A stretch of DNA of 64,000 nt from Kocuria salsicia (GCF_007681555.1 NZ_VELE01000001.1:558001-622000); one strand, 5' to 3'; numbered from the stretch's first letter, positions 9,418 through 18,595 are shown. The notes: generated from the letters alone by a model not told the origin. Made by a program: numbers and translations.

Positions 9418-9429
9418 TACACTGGTCCC
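9418..9429 (+). promoter_or_regulatory. -10 element of selD, predicted leaderless transcript
   Basis: TACACT at 9418-9423 resembles an actinobacterial -10 hexamer and ends 6 bases before the selD ATG at 9430. Transcription from it would start on or next to the initiation codon. No Shine-Dalgarno sequence lies between. The -35 region is weak. Leaderless mRNAs are common in Actinobacteria; assignment here is from position only. Confidence 0.4.
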
Positions 9430-10467
9430 ATGAGTGAACGCCCCGCGGACTCCCCCGCCCATGACCCCGCAGTCGGTCTCGGCCGCCTCACGAGCTACGC
9501 CCACGGTGGAGGCTGCGCGTGCAAGATTCCCCCGGGAGAGCTGGAGGACGCGGTTCGCGGACTGACCGGTCAGAACGCGCCGGGCGTCCTGGTGGGTCTG
9601 GACGACGGCGACGACGCCGCAGCGGTTCTCGTGCGCCCGGACCTCGCTGTGCTCTCCACGGCGGACTTCTTCACCCCCGTGGTGGACAACGCGTACGACT
9701 GGGGGCGGATCGCCGCCGCCAACGCCCTCTCGGACGTCTACGCCATGGGCGGCACCCCGGTCGTCGCGATCAACCTGGTGGGCTGGCCGCGCGAGCTGCT
9801 GCCGATGGAGCTGATGTCGGAGGTGCTCCAGGGTGGACTGGACGTGGCCCAGCTGGCGGGCTGCCCGGTGATCGGCGGGCACTCGATCGACGCTCCGGAG
9901 CCCACGTACGGCATGGCCGTCACGGGCACAGCGGACCCGCAGCGCCTAATGCGCAACGACGCCGCCCGGGCCGGTCTGCCGATCACCCTCACCAAGCCGA
10001 TCGGCGTGGGGTTGCTCAACAACCGCCACAAGATCACCGGTGAGATCTTCCCTGCGGCCATCGAGACCATGACGTCACTGAACAAGTCGGCGTCCGAGGC
10101 GGCACTGGCCGCCGGGGCGGAGGCCGCCACGGACGTCACCGGCTTCGGCCTGCTGGGCCACCTCTACAAGATGTGCCGGGCCTCCGGCGTGGGCGCCACA
10201 ATCGACGCCGCCGCCGTTCCCCTGGTCGACGGCGCGGCGGAGGCCCTGCGGGACGGCTTCGTCTCCGGCGGCACCCGCCGCAACCTGGACTGGGTGCGTC
10301 CCTCCCTCACCGCCGGGGCCGACGTCCCGGAGGAGACACTCCTGCTGCTCGCGGACGCCCAGACCTCCGGCGGGCTTCTGGTGATCGGCGAGGTCCCGGG
10401 ATACCCGGTGATCGGCGAGACCACCGTGCTTCCGGAGGCGGCGCAGACCTTCGTCACCGTGCGCTGA
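9430..10467 (+). CDS. selD: Selenide, water dikinase SelD (selenophosphate synthase)
   Basis: A 345-residue enzyme that makes selenophosphate from selenide and ATP, the selenium donor for SelA. The mobile loop HGGGCACKIP carries the catalytic Cys29 and Lys32, matching the E. coli Cys17/Lys20 arrangement, so this SelD uses Cys and is not itself a selenoprotein. The AIRS-type fold follows, with VTGFGLLGHLYKM and DAQTSGGLL motifs. It is transcribed away from tRNA-Sec/selA/selB across a 73-base gap. The ATG start has no ribosome-binding site but a -10 element immediately upstream. Confidence 0.96.
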   Translation: MSERPADSPAHDPAVGLGRLTSYAHGGGCACKIPPGELEDAVRGLTGQNAPGVLVGLDDGDDAAAVLVRPDLAVLSTADFFTPVVDNAYDWGRIAAANALSDVYAMGGTPVVAINLVGWPRELLPMELMSEVLQGGLDVAQLAGCPVIGGHSIDAPEPTYGMAVTGTADPQRLMRNDAARAGLPITLTKPIGVGLLNNRHKITGEIFPAAIETMTSLNKSASEAALAAGAEAATDVTGFGLLGHLYKMCRASGVGATIDAAAVPLVDGAAEALRDGFVSGGTRRNLDWVRPSLTAGADVPEETLLLLADAQTSGGLLVIGEVPGYPVIGETTVLPEAAQTFVTVR

Positions 10468-10587
10468 GGCGTGAGCTTAACCGAGGGTGCGGCGCCTGCT
10501 CGTCCGCGCCACCGCAGCACGCGGTGAAGAGACCGTTGCGGTGGCGGCGGGCGCACCATCCGGCGGCAGCCGCGCGGAAGCGTGGTC

Positions 10588-11703
10588 TCAGCCCTCCGGG
10601 TGCTGCGGGCCCGTGGTGATCGAGTCGTCGGTGATACCCGCCGCGCGCCGCTTGTTGAGGCGGTTGCGCTGCGGGATCACCGTGTACTTGGGGTCCTTCA
10701 CGGACTCCTTGCCGGCCCAGAAAACGCCGAAACGGGTGAGGGCCGAGGACGTCATCAAGGCGGCGCCGGAGACCGCGGCGACCCAGCGGCGTCGTCCGCC
10801 GAGCAGCGCGCCGAGACCCCCGAGGATCGAGAGCCGTTCGCTCCACTCCAGCCACTCACCGGGCTTGCCCTGTTCCAGGGGCTCCACCGTCACGGGATCC
10901 ATCTCACCCTTCATCACGTGCATGGCCACGAGTTCACCGGCCACACCGGCCACCGCGAAGAAGCGCGCGGGCCCCGTCTCTGACGTGGGTGTGGTGAGCA
11001 GGATCAGCCCGCCCGAGGCCAGGGATGCCGAGGACGCGAACACGAACGCCAGGTGGCCGTGCATCTCGTGCCACGTGGGCACAGAGGTGTCGCTGAGCAG
11101 TATGGCCGTGTACGTGGCCATGGGCGCCCCGAGCAGGCCGGCGGCCACACTCGTGGGAAGTTCCAGCGCGTGCAGCACGGGGCGCAGCGGGCCCAGCGGC
11201 AGGCGCTCTCCCGTCATGCGGTCCAGCTCCACGGCCGCGGCCACCCCCGCGTTCGTGGAGAACGTCGCGAGCACCCACGAGCCCACGCTCATGGGAGAGG
11301 TGGGCTTGAACGTGCGCATCATGTGCAGGAAGCGCTCCGGGCGCCCGAGGTCTGCCACCAGTGCGATGCCGCCCAGCCCAGCCGCGGTCAGCGCCGCCAG
11401 CCGACCGTTGCGGCGCATGGCGGACCTGCCCGTGAGGCAGCCGCCGAGCGCCAGGATCGCGGAGCCGCCGGAGAGCCCTCCCAGGAACAGGTACGTGGCG
11501 ATCTTCGAGTCCCACGGCGGGGCCTTCACGATCGGACGGCCGTAGTAGGAGGTGAACTCCGGCTCGGGCACCATGGCCACTTCGCGGGAGCCGTCCCCAC
11601 CACCGCGGCGGAAGGCACCCCCGCCGGCGGGCCGGTTGCGGCGCCGCCGCTTGCGGTGGGGCTCCTCGGGCGGGCGGTAGCTGTCGTAGGGCGAGATGCT
11701 CAT
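10588..11703 (-). CDS. nrfD: NrfD/PsrC-family membrane subunit of formate dehydrogenase
   Basis: A 371-residue membrane protein of the NrfD/PsrC family. The basic cytoplasmic N-terminus (RKRRRRNRP near residue 20) is followed by YYGRPIVKAPPWD, the usual family entry, and then about eight hydrophobic helices. NrfD-type subunits anchor molybdo/iron-sulfur oxidoreductases and exchange electrons with quinone. The ATG overlaps the fdhB stop (ATGA), so it is coupled to the dehydrogenase. It replaces the cytochrome b FdnI subunit of the E. coli enzyme; no heme-ligand pattern is needed or evident. Confidence 0.9.
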   Translation of the reverse strand: MSISPYDSYRPPEEPHRKRRRRNRPAGGGAFRRGGGDGSREVAMVPEPEFTSYYGRPIVKAPPWDSKIATYLFLGGLSGGSAILALGGCLTGRSAMRRNGRLAALTAAGLGGIALVADLGRPERFLHMMRTFKPTSPMSVGSWVLATFSTNAGVAAAVELDRMTGERLPLGPLRPVLHALELPTSVAAGLLGAPMATYTAILLSDTSVPTWHEMHGHLAFVFASSASLASGGLILLTTPTSETGPARFFAVAGVAGELVAMHVMKGEMDPVTVEPLEQGKPGEWLEWSERLSILGGLGALLGGRRRWVAAVSGAALMTSSALTRFGVFWAGKESVKDPKYTVIPQRNRLNKRRAAGITDDSITTGPQHPEG

Positions 11704-12971
11704 GCGCGGTCACCCGCCGTGAAGGCCACCGCACCCAGCGCCAGCATCCCCAGCACCGCGGCGCCCGCCCGCTTGTACATGCGCGGCAGGTCCGCGGTGG
11801 GCACGCGGGGATCCGGCGGCAGGCCGTAGACCTCCGGCTCGTCGAGCAGCAGGAAGATGGAGCCCGTGCCGCCCACGCCGTCCCTGGGGTTTGCGCCGTA
11901 CAACCGCGCCTCGGTCCTGCCCTGCTCGTGCAGCTGGGTCACGCGGTGCTGGGCGGTCTCGAGCATGCTCTCCCGCTCGCCGTACTTGATGGACGTGGTG
12001 GGGCACGCCTGCGCGCACGCCGGGGTCTGGTCGTTCTTCATGCGGTCGTAGCACAGCGTGCACTTCTGGGCGATGCCGTCCTGCGGGACCTTCACGGTGT
12101 CCGGCATGGGCGGGGCGCCGCGCTGAGTCTTGGGCTCCACGAGACCGTCGTTGCGGCGCTCGATCACACCGAACGGGCACCCGGCCACGCACGTGCCGCA
12201 GCCGTTGCAGATGTCCTCCTGCACCACCACCGTGCCGAACTCCGTGCGGAACAGCGCCCCCGTGGGGCAGACGTCCAGGCAGCCGGCGTGGGTGCAGTGC
12301 TTGCACACGTCCGAGGACATGAGCCAGCGGAAGTCCGGGGTGTCCAGCACGGGCGAGTCGTCCGCGTCCGTGCCGTGCGTGCCGCGGGTCGACGACGCCC
12401 CGGCGCCACCGCCGCAGCCACCCCCCGAGCCGCAGCCCAGGGGCGCGGTGACGCCCGGCGTGGACTGCGACGAGCACGCGCACCCGGGCCCCGCCGCGTC
12501 GGCGTCGACCGGGTCCGGAGTGGAACCGCACGCGCACGCGCCCGAGCCGCACGCCCCGCCCTGCGAAGCGGTGGCCGCCGCCGCGGCGTCGGCCCCGGTT
12601 GCGGAGCCGCATGCGCACCCACCGGACGACGGCGCGGGCGACGTCGCAGGGGGTCCCACCCGCGGCATCCCCAGGCTCACGAGGGCGCGCCCGGACTCCC
12701 GGGCCTCCTCGATCCGCTCGTGGGACTGCTCGATGAACGCGACGTGGCGCCATGTGTCCGCGCCGAGCCCGCCCGTGTTGTCGTAGGAGGAACCGAGGAT
12801 CTGGTAGTCCGAGTCCGCGGGGTTGCGGTTCCACTCCTTGCACGCCACCTCGCAGGCCTTGCAGCCGATGCAGATGGAGGTGTCCGTGAAGAAGCCGCGC
12901 CGCGGGTGCGAGTGCTCCCAGTAGGTGTCATCCTCGAAGGCCGAGGTGGGCGTCATCCGGTCCGTGCTCAC
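11700..12971 (-). CDS. fdhB: Formate dehydrogenase iron-sulfur subunit with Cys/Gly-rich insert
   Basis: A 423-residue four-cluster ferredoxin-like subunit that takes electrons from the catalytic subunit. Cluster ligands appear at CIGCKACEVACKEW (34-47), CKHCTHAGCLDVCP (223-236), CNGCGTCVAGCPFG and CTLCYDRM...CAQACP. A C-terminal hydrophobic segment (AAVLGMLALGAVAFTAG) could anchor it in the membrane. Between clusters one and two lies an insert at about residues 103-210, rich in Gly/Ala/Ser with nine extra Cys in CAC and GCG contexts, which ordinary FdhB proteins lack. GTG start overlapping the fdhG stop (GTGA). Confidence 0.93.
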   Translation of the reverse strand: MSTDRMTPTSAFEDDTYWEHSHPRRGFFTDTSICIGCKACEVACKEWNRNPADSDYQILGSSYDNTGGLGADTWRHVAFIEQSHERIEEARESGRALVSLGMPRVGPPATSPAPSSGGCACGSATGADAAAAATASQGGACGSGACACGSTPDPVDADAAGPGCACSSQSTPGVTAPLGCGSGGGCGGGAGASSTRGTHGTDADDSPVLDTPDFRWLMSSDVCKHCTHAGCLDVCPTGALFRTEFGTVVVQEDICNGCGTCVAGCPFGVIERRNDGLVEPKTQRGAPPMPDTVKVPQDGIAQKCTLCYDRMKNDQTPACAQACPTTSIKYGERESMLETAQHRVTQLHEQGRTEARLYGANPRDGVGGTGSIFLLLDEPEVYGLPPDPRVPTADLPRMYKRAGAAVLGMLALGAVAFTAGDRA

Positions 12972-15900
12972 GTGTCCTCTTCCTGGTCCGCCGGGCGGTT
13001 CGCGGGCTGGTCTTCCGGGTGCTCCCCCGGGTGGTAGGCCGTGGACCGGCCCGCGGTGTCACCGCTGTCGCGTGCTCGCAGCGGATCCTGGTTGAGCTCC
13101 CGCTCGGGATCCGTGATCCGATCCATGCCCGTGCGCACCGTGAGGCCCGCCCGCTGCTGGTACTCGCGCACCAGCTCGTTGCGCTGCGCACCGCGCGGCC
13201 GCCGCCCGGGGAGGATGTCGCACGAACCCGTCTTGAAGTTCTGGATCTGCACGTTGGGGTCCAGCGTGATGCCCAGCAGGTCGTTCGCACCGTCACCGGT
13301 GACCACCGCGTCCGTTCCCGCACCCCAGTGGTACGGCAGGCCGATCTGGTGGATCGTTTTGCCCGCCACGGTCAGCGGGGTCATGCGGTCCGTCACCAGG
13401 ACCTTGACCTCGATGGCCGAGCGCGGCGAGACGATGGTGGCCCACCCGTAGGGCTCCAGCCCCTTCAGCTGCGCGAGCTCCGGGGAGATCTCGCAGAACA
13501 TCTCGGGCTGCAGCTCGGAGAGGTACGGCAGCCACCGGCTCATCCCGCCGGCGGTGTGGTGCTCCGTGAGCCGGTACGTGGTGAACATGAACGGGTAGAC
13601 GTCCGTTCCCGGTGCGTCACCGCTGGCCGCGGAGAGGTTGTCCTCCCGCGGGAACATCACCCGCGTGGGGTTCTGCTGCTGCGCGTACAGCGGGTTGGCC
13701 ACCGGGGACTCCTGCGGCTCGTAGTGCGTGGGCAGGGGCCCGTCCAGCATGCCCTTGGGCGCGAAGAGCCAGCCCTTGCCGTCCGCCTGCATGATGAACG
13801 GGTCGTTGCCCGCCAGGCCGTCAGGCCCGGCGACGTCCGGTCCCGGCCGGGCCGAGGGGTCCCTGTCCACGGGGAAGTCCGGATTGTCCTTTCCCGTCCA
13901 GCGCCGGCTCTCCTCGTCCCACCACACGAGCTTCTTGCGCTCGCTCCACGGTCTGCCCTGCGGGTCCGCGGAGGCGCGGTTGTAGAGGATGCGGCGGTTC
14001 GCGGGCCAGGCCCACGCCCACTGCGAGGCGATCTCGTCCTGCTGCCACCCCGGAACACGCATGGCCGCCCGGTTGACGCGGTCCGCGTAGATGCCCGCGT
14101 AGATCCAGCACCCGCCGGACGTGCTGCCGTCCGCCGTCATCTGGCCGTAGCTGCTGAGGGGCTCGCCGGCGTTCTCCCCGGTCTCGAACCGGCCGTTGAT
14201 CTCGGCCAGCACGGAGACGGGATCGATCTCGCCCTGCTCGTCCAGCGGGTAGTCCCACGTGAGGTCGAGCAGGGGACGGTCCCGGGGGTCCTCGGAGTCC
14301 GCGAGCCGCTGCCGGATGCGCTTGCCGAGCTCGAAGAAGAACTCCAGCTCGCTCTGCGCGTCTCCCGGGGGAGCCACGGCCTGGTGGCGCCACTGCACGA
14401 GCCGCTGGGTCTGGGTGAACGAGCCGGACTTCTCCACGTGCGTGGCCGCGGGCATGAAGAAGACCTCGGTCTGGATGTCCTCGGTCTTCAGCTCCCCCGA
14501 GGCGATCTCCGGGCCGTCCTTCCACCACGTGGCGGACTCGATCATGTTCAGGTCCCGCACCACGAGCCACTTCAGGTGGGACATGCCCAGCCGCTGCATC
14601 CGTCCGTTGGCCGAGCCCACGGCGGGGTTCTGCCCCAGGAGGAAGTAGCCCTCCACCTTGTCCTCGAGCATGGCCATGAGCGTCTGGTAGGTGCCGTGGG
14701 CACCGTTGATGCGGGGGATGTAGTCGTACGCCCACTCGTTCTCGGCCGTGGCGGCGTCGCCCCACCACGCCTTCAGCAGGTTGACGGCGTACGCCTCTGC
14801 GTTCGCCCAGTAGCCCTTCTGCTCCGTGGTGCGGATGCCGTCCACGTAGTCGGAGAACGACTGCTGGGTCACCGAGGGCATGGGCAGGTAGCCGGGCAGC
14901 AGGTTGAACAGGGTGGGGATGTCGGTGGAGCCCTGGATGGTCGCGTGCCCGCGCAGCGCCATGATGCCGCCACCGGGCCGGCCCATGTTGCCCAGCAGCA
15001 GCTGCAGGATGGACGCGGTGCGGATGAACTGGGCTCCCAGCGTGTGCTGGGTCCAGCCCACCGCGTACGCGAAGCACGTGGTGCGGTCCCGTCCGGAGTT
15101 CTCCGTGACGGAGCGTGCCAGGTACTCGAAGTCCGCCTCCGAGATGCCACACGCCTCCCGCACCATCTGCGGCGTGTACCGCGCATAGTGGCGCCTGAGG
15201 ATCTGGAACACCGTGCGCGGGTGCTGCAGGGTCTCGTCCCGCACTGAAGCGCCCCCGCCCACGGGTGCGCCGCCGCTGCCGAACTTGTCGCCACCGGCCT
15301 CGGCCCGCTGCTTGGCACCCTTGGCGTGCTCGTGCTCGACGCCGAAGACGTGGTTGTCGACGCCGCGGCCCGCGGCGTCGTCGGACGCCTCTCCGCGGGA
15401 GTCCTGCCCCTCGGAGTCCTCGGTCTGGTACGCCCACGACTTCAGGTGGTAGCCGCCGCTCTCCTCGTCGTAGCCGGAGAACAGTCCGTCCAGGTCCTCG
15501 GCGTCCTCGAAGTCCTCGCTGATCAGGTTGGAGGCGTTCGTGTAGTTGACCACGTAGTCGTGGAACCAGAGGTCGTTGCTCAGCACGTGGTTGATGAGCG
15601 CACCGAGCAGCACGATGTCCGATCCCGCCCGGATGGGCAGGTGCTTGTCAGCGACCGCGGAAGTGCGTGTGAAGCGCGGGTCCACGTGGATGACCCTGGC
15701 ACCGCGCGCCTTGGCCTCCGTGACCCACTGGAAGCCCACGGGATGGCACTCGGCCATGTTGGAGCCCTGGATCACGATACAGTCGGCGTTGGCCATATCC
15801 TGCAGGGACTGGGTCGCGCCACCGCGACCGAACGAGGTTCCCAGACTGGGAACCGTGGCGGAGTGTCAAATCCGGGCCTGGTTCTCGATCTGCACCGCCC

Positions 15901-16432
15901 CTGCCGCGGTGAACAGCTTCTTGATCAGGTAGTTCTCTTCGTTGTCCAGCGTGGCGCCGCCCAGGGACGCGATGCCCATGGTGCGCCGCAGCGGACGGCC
16001 GTCCTCGTCCGCGTCCTGCCAGCCTCGGCGTCGGGATTCGAGGAAGCGGTCCGCGATCATGTCGATCGCGGTGTCAAGCTCCAGGGGCTGCCACTCCGAG
16101 GCGCCGGGCGCCCGGTAGAGCATCTGGGTCTGGCGGCCCGGGGAGTTCACGAGCTGCTCGCTCGCGGAGCCCTTGGGGCACAACCGCCCGCGGGAGATCG
16201 GCGAGTCCGGGTCACCCTCGATCTGGATGACGCGCTCGTCCTTGACGTACACCTTCTGTCCGCAGCCCACCGCGCAGTAGGGACAGATGCTCTGCACCAC
16301 CCGGTCCGCCGTGGCGGTGCGGGCGGTGAGGTCACGGGTGTGCTGGGACTCCACCGCAGAGCTGCGGCCGGTGCGGTCCCCCGTGCGGAGCTGGCGGATG
16401 ACCGGCCACTCCATGGGGCTGAAACGAGTCAT
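12968..16432 (-). CDS. fdhG: Selenocysteine-containing formate dehydrogenase alpha subunit
   Basis: A molybdopterin (bis-MGD) formate dehydrogenase of about 1154 residues, read through an in-frame UGA at 15866-15868 as Sec189. The flanks match the family exactly: QARI before and HSATVPSLGTSFGRGGAT after. The [4Fe-4S] site is CPYCAVGCG plus Cys85 (ligands 50, 53, 57, 85). Later motifs include GSNMAECHPVGFQW, DPRFTRTS and FNLLPGYLP. It is longer than E. coli FdnG (about 1015) partly because of a low-complexity insert near residues 339-396. No twin-arginine signal is seen at the N-terminus, so the active site probably faces the cytoplasm. ATG at 16432 with GGAGGT 13 bases upstream. It heads the fdhG-fdhB-nrfD operon. 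Confidence 0.95.
15836..15868 (-). promoter_or_regulatory. Bacterial SECIS element with Sec UGA codon
   Basis: Reading the reverse strand, UGA (15868-15866) is followed after 11 bases by GGTTCCC, a 5-base loop AGTCT and GGGAACC. This is a perfect 7-bp apical stem-loop. In E. coli fdhF the apical stem also starts 11 bases after UGA and the loop also carries a GUCU-like sequence. SelB binds this hairpin to deliver Sec-tRNA. Comparison is from memory of the E. coli element. Confidence 0.92.
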
Positions 16433-16558
16433 GGGAACAGGATAGACCTCCGCCCGGACACGGTTGCGCACCACGTGTTTCCCGTGTCCACTCCCCGCGG
16501 GGCGCCGACCGCCGCGTCCGGAGTGATCGACGACGCCGCGGCGTCCGGTCACCCGGGC

Positions 16559-16590
16559 GGGTGCCCCCTCCGCTGCTGGAGAGGGCACCC
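16559..16590 (-). terminator. Hairpin downstream of the acidic protein gene
   Basis: GGGTGCCCCCTCC and GGAGAGGGCACCC pair across a 6-base loop with one mismatch. The hairpin begins 9 bases past the stop at 16599 on the reverse strand. No T-run follows, as is usual for high-GC actinobacterial terminators. Confidence 0.6.
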
Positions 16591-16598
16591 CCGGACGG

Positions 16599-16946
16599 TC
16601 AGTCCTCGTCCACCAGGGGATCGGAGCTGTCGAAGCCTGCGTCCTCGAGGGACTCGTTGACCTCCTCGTCAGCCTGCGGGTCGTCGATCATCCGCTCGAC
16701 CTCCGGGTCGGTGAGCTCCGGGTCCGTACCCGGCTCAACCATGAGGTCCTCGTCGTCCGCGAGCTGCCGGGCGTCCGCGCCCTCGGGGTGCTTCAGGGGG
16801 TCGTCGTCCTGGCCCCACTGGGCGTCGTCCTCCTCCCAGGCGTCGTCCTCGTCCCCCGAGGTCTCGGAGAACTCGTCCTTGCCGAGGATCTCGTTGTGCA
16901 CCTCGGGATCGTCCAGCGGGTTGGGGTCCGGGATGGGCTGCGTCAT
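16599..16946 (-). CDS. Small acidic hypothetical protein
   Basis: A 115-residue protein that is strongly acidic (runs such as GDEDDAWEEDDAQWGQDDD and DPEVERMIDDPQADEE) with no hydrophobic segment, so it is cytoplasmic and probably largely disordered. The ATG at 16946 has AGGAG 6 bases upstream. I do not recognise a named domain. It stands between the formate dehydrogenase operon and a divergent lipoprotein gene and has its own hairpin terminator. Codon use looks native. Confidence 0.75.
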   Translation of the reverse strand: MTQPIPDPNPLDDPEVHNEILGKDEFSETSGDEDDAWEEDDAQWGQDDDPLKHPEGADARQLADDEDLMVEPGTDPELTDPEVERMIDDPQADEEVNESLEDAGFDSSDPLVDED

Positions 16947-17231
16947 GGTTGCTCCTTCGCGGGATCTGGAGCCGCGTGCTGTCACGGGCACCGCCAGACT
17001 ACGGCGCCGTGCGCGCCACCTCCACCGCCCCGGCGGAGGTTCGCCGCGGGCGGGTCCGAGACCGGTGCCGTACCGCTCAGGGACCGTTTCGACGCCTGGA
17101 AGCTGGTGGCACGACGTCGACACGGCCGCGTTGCATCACTTTGCATCTATATGGTGGTTGAGTTGGGGCACTCCGCTCCTCCGGCGGAGTCCCGCACCAC
17201 TGCGGGTCAAGGACTCGCCGAGAGGCCCGCC

Positions 17232-17912
17232 ATGCCCAGGACATGCCACGCCGTCGTCATCCCCACGCTGCTCGTGCTCGCCCTCGGCGGGCTCACGGCG
17301 TGCGGTTCGCAGTCCGCGCAGGAGCCGCAGGCGACGTCGACCGCCGCCCGCAACGCGCCCAACTCGGGCATCCGCTCGCAGGCCCCGACGACGACGCCGT
17401 CCACCCTCGACGGCACCCGGCCCGCCACCCAGCCCACGGCACAACCGAGCAACGCGCCCAACGGTGCGGACGAGGAGGCGACGTCGTCGGCCACACCGGA
17501 ACTGTCCGGGTCCTGCGGCACCGACAGTGCCACGAAGGCCGTCGACGACAACCTCGACAAGGTGCCCGGAGTGGACGATCCCTCGATGTGGACCATTGAC
17601 GATCTGGGCACCTACGACCCGTGCGCCGCGCTCTCATGGGTGACCCTGTCCGGAGGCGGGACGGGCTCCTCCATCCGACAGCAGATGCTCTTCCACGACG
17701 GCGACTACCTGGGCACCACGACGGCCACCCCCATCGGCTTCCACCCCGCCACGGTGCGACTGTCCGACTCCTCCATCCAGGTCACCTACACGTACAACCG
17801 CGGCAACGAGAGCAACGCAGAAGCCAGCGGCCGCGCCGTCTCCGTCTACAGCTGGAACCCGGACACCGAGTCCATTGACCACTCCGGCGAGTGGCCCCCG
17901 GGCATCGGCTGA
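17232..17912 (+). CDS. LppP/LprE-like lipoprotein
   Basis: A 226-residue secreted lipoprotein. The signal peptide ends in the lipobox LTAC, with the modified Cys at about residue 20. A low-complexity Thr/Pro/Ala/Gln linker follows, then a domain with CGTDSATKAV, DPCAALSWVTL, MLFHDGDYLGT and GNESNAEASGRAV. The same blocks occur in the two genes downstream, and the pattern resembles the LppP/LprE family of actinobacterial exported proteins of unknown function. The ATG at 17232 is chosen because it places the signal peptide correctly; GAGAGG lies upstream. First of three paralogues in tandem. Confidence 0.8.
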   Translation: MPRTCHAVVIPTLLVLALGGLTACGSQSAQEPQATSTAARNAPNSGIRSQAPTTTPSTLDGTRPATQPTAQPSNAPNGADEEATSSATPELSGSCGTDSATKAVDDNLDKVPGVDDPSMWTIDDLGTYDPCAALSWVTLSGGGTGSSIRQQMLFHDGDYLGTTTATPIGFHPATVRLSDSSIQVTYTYNRGNESNAEASGRAVSVYSWNPDTESIDHSGEWPPGIG

Positions 17913-17935
17913 CACCCCCCGACGGCCGTGACACC

Positions 17936-18028
17936 GTGTTTTCCTTTGCACAGTCGCGCCTGAGACCCCATGGAGGAACCAGGTCGCCACACCGGTGGCC
18001 GTACGGAAAACACCCAAGGAGTCACTTC
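17936..18028 (+). promoter_or_regulatory. Structured 5' leader of secreted paralogue 2
   Basis: GTGTTTTCC (17936-17944) is perfectly complementary to GGAAAACAC (18005-18013), enclosing about 60 bases. The Shine-Dalgarno AAGGAG follows within 4 bases. The same arrangement precedes the next paralogue. A closed RNA structure ending at the ribosome-binding site suggests a cis-acting leader or attenuator; no known riboswitch family is recognised. Confidence 0.45.
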
Positions 18029-18595
18029 ATGGGACGCCTCACTCGTCTTTCCACCCGCACCACCGCCGCAGCCGCAGGAGCACTTCTGCTGGCCGGTGGC
18101 ATTGCAGGCCCGGCATTGGCCTCGGGGCAGGCATCCGAGGCCGCGACGTCGTCCTCCGCCGCGTCCGACTGCGGCCTTGAGACCGGTCACCAGGCTGCAC
18201 AGCGCTGGATCCCCGTGCTGACCCCGCCGTTCGGCGCGGACCACGAGGACCAGGGCGCGTGGGACGCCAAGAACGTGGACACCTCCACCTACGACCAGTG
18301 CGCGGAGCTGTCCTGGATCACGGTGCAGACCGAGGGCGCCACGGCCTCCTCCCCGAGCACCATCATGCTCTTCCACAAGGGCGCCTATCTGGGCACCGCA
18401 ACCAACGGCTCCTTCGGGTTCGCCCCGGATGTGGCCCGCGTGGACGATTCCACGCTGGACGTGACCTTCCACTACCCGCAGGCCGGCGACAGCAATGCCG
18501 ACCCGCGCGGCCAGGCGACCTCCACGTACTCGTGGGACCAGGACACCGGGACGCTCACCCAGGAGGGCCAGCTGCCTCCCCACCTGAACTCCTGA
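18029..18595 (+). CDS. Secreted LppP/LprE-like protein, paralogue 2
   Basis: A 188-residue exported protein with a Sec signal peptide (MGRLTRLSTRTTAAAAGALL... cleaved near ALASG) but no lipobox, so it is released rather than lipidated. The mature domain shares CGLETGHQAAQ, DQCAELSWITV, IMLFHKGAYLGTA and GDSNADPRGQA with both neighbours. Two conserved Cys could form a disulfide. The ATG at 18029 has AAGGAG upstream. Function is unknown. High identity of signal peptides between this gene and the next points to tandem duplication. Confidence 0.8.
   Translation: MGRLTRLSTRTTAAAAGALLLAGGIAGPALASGQASEAATSSSAASDCGLETGHQAAQRWIPVLTPPFGADHEDQGAWDAKNVDTSTYDQCAELSWITVQTEGATASSPSTIMLFHKGAYLGTATNGSFGFAPDVARVDDSTLDVTFHYPQAGDSNADPRGQATSTYSWDQDTGTLTQEGQLPPHLNS

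Noticed and set aside
15866-15868. In-frame UGA splitting the formate dehydrogenase gene, as a nonsense mutation
   Set aside because: The flanking residues match the Sec position of the family, a SECIS hairpin follows at the canonical distance, and the complete Sec machinery is encoded next door.
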